Below are positions 1-8,170 of a stretch of 56,893 nucleotides of DNA, piece by piece. The position numbers and the translations under genes are program-made. The notes under the pieces were generated by a model that saw nothing but the letters and a program-made list of their open reading frames with translations, did not search any database and had not been told where the DNA came from. Source of the stretch: UBA11164 sp002420085 (GTDB lineage: Bacteria > Pseudomonadota > Gammaproteobacteria > Xanthomonadales > Xanthomonadaceae); the NCBI GenBank assembly GCA_031976395.1, contig DALYLJ010000001.1:1-56893 (forward strand). The letters are read 5' to 3'. Numbering within the stretch: the stretch's first letter is position 1; each line of letters opens with the position of its first letter.

Positions 1-158
1 GCGAACTGAGCCAGCGCTTCGGGGTGCCGGTCCTGGCGATCGCCGGGCTGTCGGAACTGTTGCACTTCACCGCCGATCGCCCGGAACTGGCGGCCCACGC
101 CCAGGCCCTGATGCGCTATCGTGAACGCTACGGCGCAATCGAGCGAGACCCGCGATGA
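1..158 (+). CDS. pyrE: Orotate phosphoribosyltransferase, C-terminal fragment
   Basis: Only the last 51 codons are inside the window (reading frame begins at base 3). The fragment reads ELSQRFGVPVLAIAGLSELL and ends with RYRERYG-type residues, which match the C-terminal helix region of PyrE (GVPV.sI..L.dli ... YRe.yG). PyrE transfers orotate to PRPP to form OMP in cytosolic pyrimidine synthesis. The catalytic PRPP-binding motif lies upstream of the window and cannot be checked. The stop TGA overlaps the ATG of the next gene (ATGA), which suggests co-translation. Family assignment rests on the short tail alone, with support from synteny: pyrE lies near algC-dut-coaBC-radC in Pseudomonas as well. 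Confidence 0.8.
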   Translation, partial: ELSQRFGVPVLAIAGLSELLHFTADRPELAAHAQALMRYRERYGAIERDPR

Positions 159-901
159 GAATCGTCCTTGCAACCCTCACTTCCGTGATCGCCCTGACCC
201 TGGCACTGCCGGCCCACGGTCAGAAGCTCTATCGCTGGGTCGATGAGAACGGCAATGTCCACTACAGCGACTCTCTGCCACCGGAGGCCGTCGATCAGGC
301 GCGGCGCGAGCTCAGCAAGACCAGCGGCACGACCACTGCCCAGATCGATCGCGCCCTGACCGCCGAAGAACGTGCTGCCGCGCAGGCCGAGGCCGAGCGC
401 GAGGCGGTCATTGCCGCCGAGGCTGAACTGCGCCGACAGTACGATCAACGCCTGCTCCAGTCCTATCCGAACGAAAGCGATCTCACTCGGGCATTCAACG
501 ATCGCCTGAAGATGCTGGATGAGGCCATCAAGTCGGCCGATGTCGGCATCGAATCCCAGCAGTATGTACTGGCCAGTCTGCTCAACGACGCCGCTGATCG
601 TGAGCTCGCCGGCGAGCGGGTTCCGTTGACCGTCGAAGAAGCCGCCCGCGATGCCCAGGCCAAGCAGCAGCAGCTCTACGCCCTGCAGCAGCAGCGGGAA
701 GCCGAACGTGCTGCGATCGAGCAGGATTACGAGGAAGCACTCGAACGCTATCGCCTGCTGGTCGCCGAACGTGAGGGTGGCCAGCCCGAGGAGCAGCCGT
801 CACCGGCTACGGGCAGTGCAGCCGATGGCAGCACGAGCGATCACGACGCAACCGATACCGACACTGGCGAACAGCCACTGGTCAGCGACAGCGGCGGCTG
901 A
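155..901 (+). CDS. Secreted DUF4124-domain protein with coiled coil
   Basis: A 248-residue protein with a Sec signal peptide (residues 1-23, cleavage after AHGQ or nearby). A DUF4124 motif follows directly: KLYRWVDENGNVHYSDSLPP. The rest (about 60-205) is charged, rich in Ala/Glu/Arg/Gln and probably coiled-coil, and the tail is low-complexity Ser/Thr/Asp/Gly. DUF4124 proteins are periplasmic or envelope proteins of proteobacteria without a known biochemical role. The ATG overlaps the pyrE stop by 4 nt, so the two are probably one transcription unit. No catalytic motif is visible. The family call is firm, the function unknown. Confidence 0.8.
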   Translation: MRIVLATLTSVIALTLALPAHGQKLYRWVDENGNVHYSDSLPPEAVDQARRELSKTSGTTTAQIDRALTAEERAAAQAEAEREAVIAAEAELRRQYDQRLLQSYPNESDLTRAFNDRLKMLDEAIKSADVGIESQQYVLASLLNDAADRELAGERVPLTVEEAARDAQAKQQQLYALQQQREAERAAIEQDYEEALERYRLLVAEREGGQPEEQPSPATGSAADGSTSDHDATDTDTGEQPLVSDSGG

Positions 902-1002
902 GCCCGCACGGCCGGCAACCGCCATCACCGGGCGATCCGCTCCGGTCCGTCCGCTCGCTGCGATCCGATCGGGTGGGCACCAGTTCCACCCGGCGAATGG
1001 GT

Positions 1003-3384
1003 TCAGAACGGCAACGTCATGCTCGGCGCGACCGCCAGCAGACGCTCCCGGAACAGGTTCTGGATGCGTGCCAGGGCGACGCCGTCGTTGGCCTCGAACC
1101 GCAGCACCAGCACCGGGGTGGTGTTTGACGCCCGGACCAGTCCCCAGCCATCCGGCCAGTCGGCACGGACGCCATCGATGGTCGAGATGCGCGCGCCCTC
1201 GAAACCACCCTGCGCCAGGATGCGTTGGATCAGGGACGGTCCCTGACCCTCGACGACATCGACCTTGAGTTCCGGGGTCGCCACGCCCTCGGGCAGGGCT
1301 GCAAACACCTCATCGGCCGTCTCCGGGCTGGTCGCCAGAATTTCCAACAGCCGTGCCGCCGCATAGACGCCATCGTCGAAGCCATACCAGCGTTCGCGGA
1401 AGAAGAAGTGGCCACTCATCTCACCGGCCAGTTCGGCTTCGGTCTCGCGCATCTTGGCCTTCATCAGCGAATGACCGGTCTTCCACATCACCGGGCTGCC
1501 GCCATGGCGCAGGATATGGGCGGCGAGCTGGCCGGTGCATTTGACATCGTAGATCACGCAGGCGCCAGGGTTGCGCGCCAGGACATCCTGGGCGAACAGC
1601 ATCAGCACCCGATCCGGATAGATGATCTTGCCGGACGGGGTGACCACGCCGAGACGATCGCCATCGCCATCAAGGGCGATGCCGACATCGGCGCCCAGTC
1701 GCTGGGTCATGCCGATCAGATCAGTGAGGTTCTCGGGCTCGCTGGGGTCCGGATGATGGTTCGGGAAATCGCCATCGACCTCGCAGTACAGCGATACCAC
1801 TTCGCAACCGATCGCCTCCAGCACGGCAGGCGCGGTCGCCCCGGCGACACCATTGCCGCAATCGACCACCACCTTGAGTCGGCGCTCGACCTGGACATCG
1901 TCGGCAATCCGCTGGACATAGGCATCGGCGACCGTCTCCAGCCTGAGATCACCGGGCCGGTCGGCGCTGTGCAGTCGGTCCTCGGCGATCCGGGCATACA
2001 GATCCTGGATCGCCTCGCCGTGCAGGGTCTCGCCGCCAACCACGATCTTGAAACCGTTGTAGTCGGGCGGATTGTGGCTGCCGGTGACCGAAACCCCGCA
2101 GCCGGTGCGCAGGTGGAAACCGGCGAAATAGACCATCGGGGTGGCCGCCTGACCGATGTCGATCACGTCGCGACCGGTCGCCCGCAAGCCCTCGATCAGG
2201 GCAGCAGCCAGCGCGGGGCCGGAATGCCGGCCGTCGCGACCGACCACGATCTGGCGCAGGCCCTGATCGTGCATCAGGCTGCCGATCGCCTGGCCGAGAA
2301 ACCGGGCGACCCGCTCGTCCAGGTTCTTGCCGACGATGCCGCGCACATCGTAGGCCCTGAAGATGCTGCGTTCGATATCGACATTGCTCGCCTTCGGCCG
2401 GGCCGCCGACGTCGTGGCGGACGGCGAACTGCTGCGCAAGGTTTCGGCGAAGGTCGCTTCGACCGACTCCGCTTCGGCACGCGGCGGCTGGCGCGCCAGG
2501 ACGACCGCGAGCCCCGCCACCAGCAGCAGGATCGCACCGATCAACATCGCCGGGGCGCCGGACACTGGCAAGGTCGCCGGAGCCGGAGCCGCCGCCACCA
2601 GACGCCAGGGCAGATCGGTCATCGTCACCGACTTGAGCTCGGCGATCTGCGCCAATGCCGCATCACCGTGCTGGGCGATCAGGGTGCGGCCCTGCTTGAT
2701 GCCGAGGAAGCCACCGGCCGGAACCAGTTCGATCAGATGGGCTGCCAGCGTATCGATCGGCACCTCGGCGATCGCCACCCCGAGCACCCGACCATCGGCA
2801 TCGACCCGACGCGCCAGGGCCAGCATCGGCGCCGACTGCCCCTTGACCACACGCACCACCACGTCGGTGCCGAGCAGAGCCTGGTGCATCAGGGCCAGCC
2901 GGCCGAACGATGGCCGACGGCCCTCGGTGTTCAATTCGGTACTGAGATCCGGAGCATGACACTCGACGGCCGACAGCTCCGGCCACAGCCGTTTGACCAC
3001 GGCGGCTGCGCCGGTGTAGTCGGCCGCTTGCAGGGCGGCAACCACATCGCTCGCGCTGGCAGTGGCGTCGAACTGCACGCGCAGGGCATCGACATCGCTG
3101 CGCAGGACGTCGGCGAGCCGATCGCGCTGCTCGACGATCGCATGATCGAGGCGGTCGGCGCTGCTCTCGCGCCAACCCAGCCAGAGCAGGACACCCCCCA
3201 GCACCAGGGCCATCGCCGCTGCCGGCAGCAGCCAGCGGTGCAAGGTGACCGGCACCGACAGCCGGGACACCACTCCGGCGAGCGCGGAGCTGGCAGAACC
3301 GGCATCCGGCGCAGGTAAGGCCGGCTCGGTCGGAGGCTGCTGGTCTGGCGATCGGGTCATGCGCTGCTCACTGCTGTCGTTCAT
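1003..3384 (-). CDS. algC: Phosphomannomutase/phosphoglucomutase with N-terminal membrane sensor-like domain
   Basis: A 793-residue protein. The C-terminal ~460 residues are an alpha-D-phosphohexomutase: active-site serine loop TGSHNPPDYNGFK, metal loop DGDGDR, sugar-binding loop GEMSGHFFF and phosphate-binding RASNTTPVLVLRFEA. It interconverts Man-6-P/Man-1-P and Glc-6-P/Glc-1-P for LPS and exopolysaccharide precursors. The N-terminal ~330 residues hold two transmembrane helices (about 48-68 and 275-295) that flank a ~200-residue segment predicted to be periplasmic and resembling a Cache-type sensor fold. A GAGGG ribosome site lies 7 nt before the ATG; an in-frame ATG at codon 9 is an alternative start. 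It follows coaBC-dut on the same strand, the order seen in Pseudomonas. Mutase function is sure; the role of the membrane part is inferred. Confidence 0.93.
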   Translation of the reverse strand: MNDSSEQRMTRSPDQQPPTEPALPAPDAGSASSALAGVVSRLSVPVTLHRWLLPAAAMALVLGGVLLWLGWRESSADRLDHAIVEQRDRLADVLRSDVDALRVQFDATASASDVVAALQAADYTGAAAVVKRLWPELSAVECHAPDLSTELNTEGRRPSFGRLALMHQALLGTDVVVRVVKGQSAPMLALARRVDADGRVLGVAIAEVPIDTLAAHLIELVPAGGFLGIKQGRTLIAQHGDAALAQIAELKSVTMTDLPWRLVAAAPAPATLPVSGAPAMLIGAILLLVAGLAVVLARQPPRAEAESVEATFAETLRSSSPSATTSAARPKASNVDIERSIFRAYDVRGIVGKNLDERVARFLGQAIGSLMHDQGLRQIVVGRDGRHSGPALAAALIEGLRATGRDVIDIGQAATPMVYFAGFHLRTGCGVSVTGSHNPPDYNGFKIVVGGETLHGEAIQDLYARIAEDRLHSADRPGDLRLETVADAYVQRIADDVQVERRLKVVVDCGNGVAGATAPAVLEAIGCEVVSLYCEVDGDFPNHHPDPSEPENLTDLIGMTQRLGADVGIALDGDGDRLGVVTPSGKIIYPDRVLMLFAQDVLARNPGACVIYDVKCTGQLAAHILRHGGSPVMWKTGHSLMKAKMRETEAELAGEMSGHFFFRERWYGFDDGVYAAARLLEILATSPETADEVFAALPEGVATPELKVDVVEGQGPSLIQRILAQGGFEGARISTIDGVRADWPDGWGLVRASNTTPVLVLRFEANDGVALARIQNLFRERLLAVAPSMTLPF

Positions 3385-3467
3385 GGCTTGCCCTCGGAAC
3401 AGATTCCGCCGAAGCCGGCACTCCGGACCCTACCCACCGCACCGGAGACCGTCGAGCGGCGTCGCAT

Positions 3468-3929
3468 TCATGCGACGCCGGTATGGCCGAAGCCGCCGAC
3501 ACCACGTCGGCTGTCCTCGGCGAAGCCGGTCACCGTCTCGAACCGGGCACGCGCCACCGGCATCAACACCAACTGGGCGATCCGATCGCCCGCTGTGATG
3601 GTAAGCGGCTGCGACGACCGGTTCCAGCAACTGATCAGCAGCGGACCTTGATAATCGGAATCGATCAGGCCGACCAGATTGCCCAGCACCAGCCCCTTGT
3701 CATGCCCGAGACCCGAGCGCGGCAGGATCATGGCGCACAGGCCCGGATCGGCGATATGGATGGCAATGCCACTGGGCACCAGGACACTGGCACCCGGCAG
3801 CACCTCCAACGAGCCATCGACCATCGCCCGCAGATCGATGCCGGCGGCACCGGCCGTGGCGTAGTCGGGCAGGGGAAACTCCCGACCCAGGCGCGGATCG
3901 AGCACACGCAGGGCGATCGACCGGCTCAA
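3468..3929 (-). CDS. dut: dUTP diphosphatase (dUTPase)
   Basis: A 153-residue trimeric-type dUTPase that hydrolyses dUTP to dUMP and PPi. The family motifs appear in order: AGIDLRA, PRSGLG, GLIDSDYQGPL, RIAQLVLMP and the C-terminal arm RGVGGFGHTG, where the usual Ser of RGSGGFG is Val. No ATG is available near the family N-terminus. The best start is TTG at 3929, whose last bases overlap the coaBC stop (TTGA). It gives (M)SRSIALRVLDPRLGREFPLP, which matches E. coli Dut length (about 151) and start. A GTG eight codons in would cut the first strand. The overlap implies translational coupling to coaBC. Confidence 0.93.
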   Translation of the reverse strand: MSRSIALRVLDPRLGREFPLPDYATAGAAGIDLRAMVDGSLEVLPGASVLVPSGIAIHIADPGLCAMILPRSGLGHDKGLVLGNLVGLIDSDYQGPLLISCWNRSSQPLTITAGDRIAQLVLMPVARARFETVTGFAEDSRRGVGGFGHTGVA

Positions 3930-5143
3930 CGGCCCTGCCCTCGCCGCTCGGCGATCAGGGCCAGCAGCCCGCGTGCGACCTCGGCCTTGCTGGCGGCCGG
4001 CAGTTCGGCCCGACCATCGCACCAGAACACCGACAGGGCATTGGTCTCGCAATCGAAACCCTGGCCGGTCACCCCGACCCGATTGGCGGCGATCATGTCG
4101 AGCTTCTTGCGGGTCAGCTTGTCGCAGGCATAGTGCTCCAGATCGCAGGTCTCGGCCGCGAAGCCAACCACGAATGGCCGATCCGGCCGGGCCGCGACCT
4201 CGGCCAGAATATCGACCGTGCGGGTCAACACCAGTTGCAGATTTTCCGAACCGGTCTTCTTGATCTTCTCGCCGCTCACCTGGGCCGGGGTGTAATCGGC
4301 AACCGCAGCAGCGGCGATGAAGACATCCTGGCCGGCCACCTGGGTAGCGACCGCATCGCGCATCTGGGCCGCGCTGCGGACATCGATCCGGGACACCCCC
4401 ACCGGTGTCGGCAGATGCACCGGCCCGGCCACCAGGGTGACCTGGGCACCGGCCCGCGCCGCCTGCTCGGCGATCGCGAAGCCCATGCGCCCCGAACTGC
4501 GATTGCCGAGAAACCGCACCGGATCGAGATCCTCGAAGGTCGGCCCAGCGTTGACCAGCAGGCGCAGGCCGCGCAGCGAGGTCAGGCGCGGATCGCCGGC
4601 CACACGATCGACCAGGGCGGTGACGATCTCGCCCGGCTCCAGCATCCGTCCGGGACCGACCTCGCCGCACGCCTGATCGCCGACCCCCGGACCCAGCACC
4701 TCGGCGCCACGCCCGCGCAGCAGGGCGATATTGGCCTGGGTCGCCGGATTGGCCCACATCACCCGATTCATGGCCGGCGCCAGCAGGATCGGCGCCTCGG
4801 TGGCCAAGCACAGGGTCGCCAGCAGGTCATCGGCCAGGCCATGGGCGATGCGGGCGATCAGGTCGGCGCTGGCCGGCGCCAGCAGCACCCGACTGGCCCA
4901 GCGGGCCAATTCGATGTGGCCCATCGCCGCCTCGGCGGCCGGATCCCACAAGGTGGTCCGGACCGGATGCCCGGACAGCGCCTGGAAGGTGGTCGCCGTA
5001 ATGAATCGTTCGGCACCGGCAGTCATCACCACCCGCACCGAAGCACCGGCCGCGACCAGCCGCCGAACCAGATCGGCACTCTTGTACGCAGCGATTCCGC
5101 CGCCCACACCTAGCAGTATCCGCTCCCCATCCAGCGCTGGCAC
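3926..5143 (-). CDS. coaBC: Bifunctional phosphopantothenoylcysteine decarboxylase / phosphopantothenate-cysteine ligase
   Basis: A 405-residue CoaBC, two consecutive steps of coenzyme A synthesis. The N-terminal CoaC flavoprotein half shows GGIAAYKSADLVRRL, MGHIELARWA (active-site His), PAMNRVMWANP and GDQACGEVGPGRM (reactive Cys loop). The CoaB half starts near residue 185 with VNAGPTFEDLDPVRFLGNRSSG, the CTP-binding/ligase region, followed by KIKK and VVGFAAET. Length matches the family (about 400). It lies back to back with radC, with about 95 nt between their starts, and overlaps dut by 4 nt, consistent with a coaBC-dut-algC operon. Confidence 0.95.
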   Translation of the reverse strand: MPALDGERILLGVGGGIAAYKSADLVRRLVAAGASVRVVMTAGAERFITATTFQALSGHPVRTTLWDPAAEAAMGHIELARWASRVLLAPASADLIARIAHGLADDLLATLCLATEAPILLAPAMNRVMWANPATQANIALLRGRGAEVLGPGVGDQACGEVGPGRMLEPGEIVTALVDRVAGDPRLTSLRGLRLLVNAGPTFEDLDPVRFLGNRSSGRMGFAIAEQAARAGAQVTLVAGPVHLPTPVGVSRIDVRSAAQMRDAVATQVAGQDVFIAAAAVADYTPAQVSGEKIKKTGSENLQLVLTRTVDILAEVAARPDRPFVVGFAAETCDLEHYACDKLTRKKLDMIAANRVGVTGQGFDCETNALSVFWCDGRAELPAASKAEVARGLLALIAERRGQGR

Positions 5144-5239
5144 GTCAGAAAAATCCTACCCGTGAAGAAGCCGTTAGCTTACCCGATGGCGGGCGCATTC
5201 AGGATGCCGGCCCACCCCCGTGCGATCGATACTGTGGTC

Positions 5240-5914
5240 ATGGACATCCGACAATGGCCCTCCGGGGAACGCCCCCGGGAACGCTTGCTCGAACGGGGCG
5301 CGAGCACTCTTTCCGATGCCGAACTGCTGGCGATCTTCCTCGGCTCCGGTCGCAACGGGCTGGATGCGGTCGCCCTCGGCCGGCAGTTGATCGCTCGACA
5401 CGGCTCACTGCGCAGCCTGCTGGACCTCAGTCCGAGCAGACTGGCAGCCGAACCCGGACTCGGACCGGCCAGCGCCTGTCGCCTGAAGGCCGCGCTGGAA
5501 CTGGCCACCCGCCACCTGGGCGAATCCCTGCAACGCGGCGAACCACTGACCAATGCCGAGCGCGCCGGTGATTATTTCAGCCACCGTCTGCGTGGGTTCG
5601 CCCACGAGGTGTTCGCCTGCCTGTTCCTGGATACCCGACACCGGCCGATCGCCTTCGAGGAATTGTTCCGAGGCACCGTCGATGGTGCCGAGGTGCATCC
5701 ACGGGAAGTGGTCAAGCGCTGCCTGAACTACAACGCCGCCGCCATCATCCTCGGTCACAACCACCCGAGCGGCATCGCCGAGCCGAGCGCGGCCGATCGA
5801 TCGGTCACCGAACGCCTGCGCCGAGCATTGGAACTGATCGGCGTGCGCCTGCTCGATCACTTCATCATCGGTGACGGGCCACCGGTATCGATGGCCGAGC
5901 GCGGCTGGGTGTAG
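5240..5914 (+). CDS. radC: RadC-family JAMM/MPN+ domain protein
   Basis: The product starting MDIRQWPSGERPRERLLERG is 224 residues, like typical RadC (about 222). The N-terminal half carries helix-hairpin-helix-like repeats (LLDLSPSRLAAEPGLGPASA). The C-terminal half has the JAMM metal motif (HNHPSGIAEPSAAD) and an upstream Glu in VDGAEVHPREVVKR. The reading frame is open further upstream (GTG 5162, ATG 5186, ATG 5204), but those residues are not family-like, so ATG 5240 is preferred. The historical DNA-repair role of RadC is doubtful; the fold suggests a metalloprotease-like protein. It is divergent from coaBC, as in Pseudomonas and Escherichia. Confidence 0.9.
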   Translation: MDIRQWPSGERPRERLLERGASTLSDAELLAIFLGSGRNGLDAVALGRQLIARHGSLRSLLDLSPSRLAAEPGLGPASACRLKAALELATRHLGESLQRGEPLTNAERAGDYFSHRLRGFAHEVFACLFLDTRHRPIAFEELFRGTVDGAEVHPREVVKRCLNYNAAAIILGHNHPSGIAEPSAADRSVTERLRRALELIGVRLLDHFIIGDGPPVSMAERGWV

Positions 5915-6039
5915 CCGTCGGATGCGGGTCGACACCCGGTCGATCGCAGCGGGTTTCGGCTGCCGAGATCGGCCGCGCGGCAACCGACCTGCTGGCTGGC
6001 CGCGATCGATGATCAGCGGCGAGCATGCTCAGCGCAGCA

Positions 6040-6072
6040 ATGACGAGGCCGGCGGATCGCCGGCCTCGTCAT
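6040..6072. terminator. Perfect 15-bp hairpin, probable bidirectional terminator
   Basis: Arms 6040-6054 and 6058-6072 (ATGACGAGGCCGGCG and its exact complement) are separated by GAT. The hairpin lies between the convergent ends of radC (+) and the secreted protein gene (-). No U-run follows on either strand, so it is not a classical intrinsic terminator, although position and stability fit transcript 3'-end formation for both genes. No gene is seen in the rest of 5915-6164. Confidence 0.55.
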
Positions 6073-6164
6073 GTCCGTGTTCGTGCCGGACGGGCCATCG
6101 CATTCATCCTCGATGGCGGCCATCCGTGGCCATTCCCATCATCCTGAACGCCCGGAAGCGCTGA

Positions 6165-7940
6165 TTACGGGTTGACGCCCACGGTCCAACCCAGCGTCCA
6201 GTTGTCGTTGGCGCTGTCACCCGCGAAGGCACCGGCATAGTCGGTCGGGACGAACCAGTCGTTGGTCGGGTTGAAGGGACGATTCAGCAACGGCGAACCC
6301 GCAGTCGGCAGGAAGCCGGCGGTCAGACCGAGGCTGGCGGCGCTGGCATTGCCCGACTGAGCGTTGAACCAGGCATCCGCCGTAAACGCAGGCGCGGTGC
6401 CGGCGGTACGGAAGTTGTTGCTGCAACTGATGACACTGCCCTGCATCGTGGTGATGCCGCTCAGGTTGGCCGGTGTGCCGGCGGCGGCGAACGTGGCATC
6501 GTCCTGCAATGCGATGCAGGAGCGGGTGAAACCGGTCACCGCCAGATTCCAGAAATTGCCGCCGCTGCCTTCCTTGAGCTGCACGCCATCGGTGGTCCGG
6601 CTGGCCTGCGGATTGCCGATCAGGGTCAGGTTGGCCACTTGGCCCCGAGCGCGCGGCAGTGCGTCGAAGGCGGTCGGCGAGTTGGCCAACTCCATGCCGT
6701 GGTCCTCACCCGAGCAACCGCGCTGGGCGACCAGGCCGAACTGAAGCTTTCCGGTATAACCGAAATCCCAGTCGAAGCTGTCGTCGCCACCGCAGACATC
6801 GACGAAATACTTCACGTTCACCGTACCACCGAAGAACTCGATCGCGTCGTCGGCACCGAAGAACGATTGCAGGTTCTCCAGCACCGTGCCCGAGCCGACC
6901 CCAGCCAGGGTGAACGAGTTCAGTTCGCGGTTGGAGGCGAACACGAATCCGGCATAACGGACCTGCATGTAGCGGACCACGCCGCTGTCGTCATTGGCGA
7001 TGTCGCCACCGAACGGCAGGGTCGGATCCCACTCGGCGATGCAGTTCGGATTGCAATTGGCCGGGGCATTGCCGGCGATCGCCAGACCGCCGATGTCGCG
7101 TGGCGACGGCTCGCCGTCGGCACCCGGCAACTCGAACGGGCTGGTGAACACGATCGGGGCATCCTTGCGGCCCTGGGCGTAGATCTTCGAGCCACGCGAA
7201 ATGGCGATGTGGTCGAAGGTGTCGCCGGTGCCGACGATCAGGGTGCCCGGCTCGATGTTGAGGATCGACTGCTGGGTGTTGTCGCCGCCGATGCCGAGCT
7301 TGCCCTCGATCACCCAGGTGGTGTCATTGGTGAGGGTGATTTCCTGGCCGAGGATATTGCCGCTCAGCGCACAGGCACGGTCCACGCCGGCGACCGGGGT
7401 GGCGAAACTCGGGCAGCCCGCGAAGGCATTCTGGTACACGCACTGATTGGCCAGGGTGTCCGGGCTGGCGGCGCCGGTGGCCGTCGGAATGTAGTCATAG
7501 GTGACGTCGTCGAAGCCACTGTCGGCATCCATGTCGAGCACGACCGTCATGGCGTTGCAGCTATCGATGGTGACCCGAGCGGTACCGATCCGATCGACGC
7601 CGGGCGTCGCCGGGGTCGGCCAGGTACCTGCGGCCACGCGGAAGATGGCTGCGTCGAACTCGAACGCGAACTCACCGAGCGGATCGCTCTGGATGCTCAC
7701 CCAGAACGGATTGCCCTGGTTGTCGTAGGTGAAGGCAGCACCGAAGAACACACCACGCGGGCGCTCGTTGACGGCGGTCAGCGGCACATAGTCAACGGCC
7801 AGACCGCGACCGTTCTGGCTGGGATTGAACCAGTTGCCATCGAAGGCATCGGACAGGCGCACGGCCGCGTCGGCCGTACCGACGGCCAAGCCACCAGCCA
7901 CACAGGCGGCCAGTGTGCAGAAACGAAGGGTGGAAGTCAT
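6165..7940 (-). CDS. Secreted two-domain protein, predicted beta-helix-like, linked to a TonB receptor
   Basis: A 591-residue protein with a clear signal peptide (residues 1-25, ending GTADA). Residues ~30-170 form a domain with NWFNPSQNGRGLAVDY, FTYDNQGNPFWVSI and DSCNAM, a pattern I know from many secreted xanthomonad proteins (WYNPAQSGHGF type). Residues ~190-591 are rich in short Gly/Asn/Asp-containing strands (LNIEPGTLIVG, GSKIYAQGRKDAPIVFTS, GADDAIEFFGGTVNVKYF) typical of a right-handed beta-helix or similar repetitive fold. Several Cys (VCGGDDS, RGCSGEDHG, SCIAL) could form disulfides. No catalytic motif is recognised. A CAGGAG ribosome site precedes the ATG. It is the last gene of the TonB locus, 230 nt after the receptor gene, so a surface or substrate-capture role is inferred. 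Confidence 0.7.
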   Translation of the reverse strand: MTSTLRFCTLAACVAGGLAVGTADAAVRLSDAFDGNWFNPSQNGRGLAVDYVPLTAVNERPRGVFFGAAFTYDNQGNPFWVSIQSDPLGEFAFEFDAAIFRVAAGTWPTPATPGVDRIGTARVTIDSCNAMTVVLDMDADSGFDDVTYDYIPTATGAASPDTLANQCVYQNAFAGCPSFATPVAGVDRACALSGNILGQEITLTNDTTWVIEGKLGIGGDNTQQSILNIEPGTLIVGTGDTFDHIAISRGSKIYAQGRKDAPIVFTSPFELPGADGEPSPRDIGGLAIAGNAPANCNPNCIAEWDPTLPFGGDIANDDSGVVRYMQVRYAGFVFASNRELNSFTLAGVGSGTVLENLQSFFGADDAIEFFGGTVNVKYFVDVCGGDDSFDWDFGYTGKLQFGLVAQRGCSGEDHGMELANSPTAFDALPRARGQVANLTLIGNPQASRTTDGVQLKEGSGGNFWNLAVTGFTRSCIALQDDATFAAAGTPANLSGITTMQGSVISCSNNFRTAGTAPAFTADAWFNAQSGNASAASLGLTAGFLPTAGSPLLNRPFNPTNDWFVPTDYAGAFAGDSANDNWTLGWTVGVNP

Positions 7941-8170
7941 TGCATGGCTCCTGGGGAAAGATCATGTTGTCAGTGGCGCATGGGTGCGCCGACGGGGACC
8001 GCGATGGCCGTCCACCACTTTAGGAAGCCTGTGTTACAGGAGTGTGGCGCCCGGCCCGCCGGCGAGACGTTCGGTCGGCGCGTCGGGTTGGCAACCGAGC
8101 CTGCCGGCCAGCATCCAGGTGACCCGGTATTGCACCGGACATTGCACCCGGCACGGTCACGACATCGGGA

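Noticed and set aside
651..1268. Plus-strand frame spanning the end of the DUF4124 gene and the end of algC
   Set aside because: Arg/Pro/Ser-rich composition and overlap with two supported genes in other frames.
1225..3318. Long open frame (697 codons) on the plus strand opposite algC
   Set aside because: A mirror of a GC-rich gene: Asp/His/Gly/Gln/Arg-rich, no domain, and the opposite frame is a sure mutase.
6040..6072. Perfect hairpin considered as a CRISPR or mobile-element remnant
   Set aside because: It is a single copy with no direct repeats or spacers and sits between convergent gene ends, so a terminator is simpler.
8028..8040. Palindrome CCTGT-GTT-ACAGG between the receptor and secreted protein genes
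   Set aside because: The spacing does not fit a LexA or Pho box and no promoter elements flank it convincingly; may be a chance palindrome.
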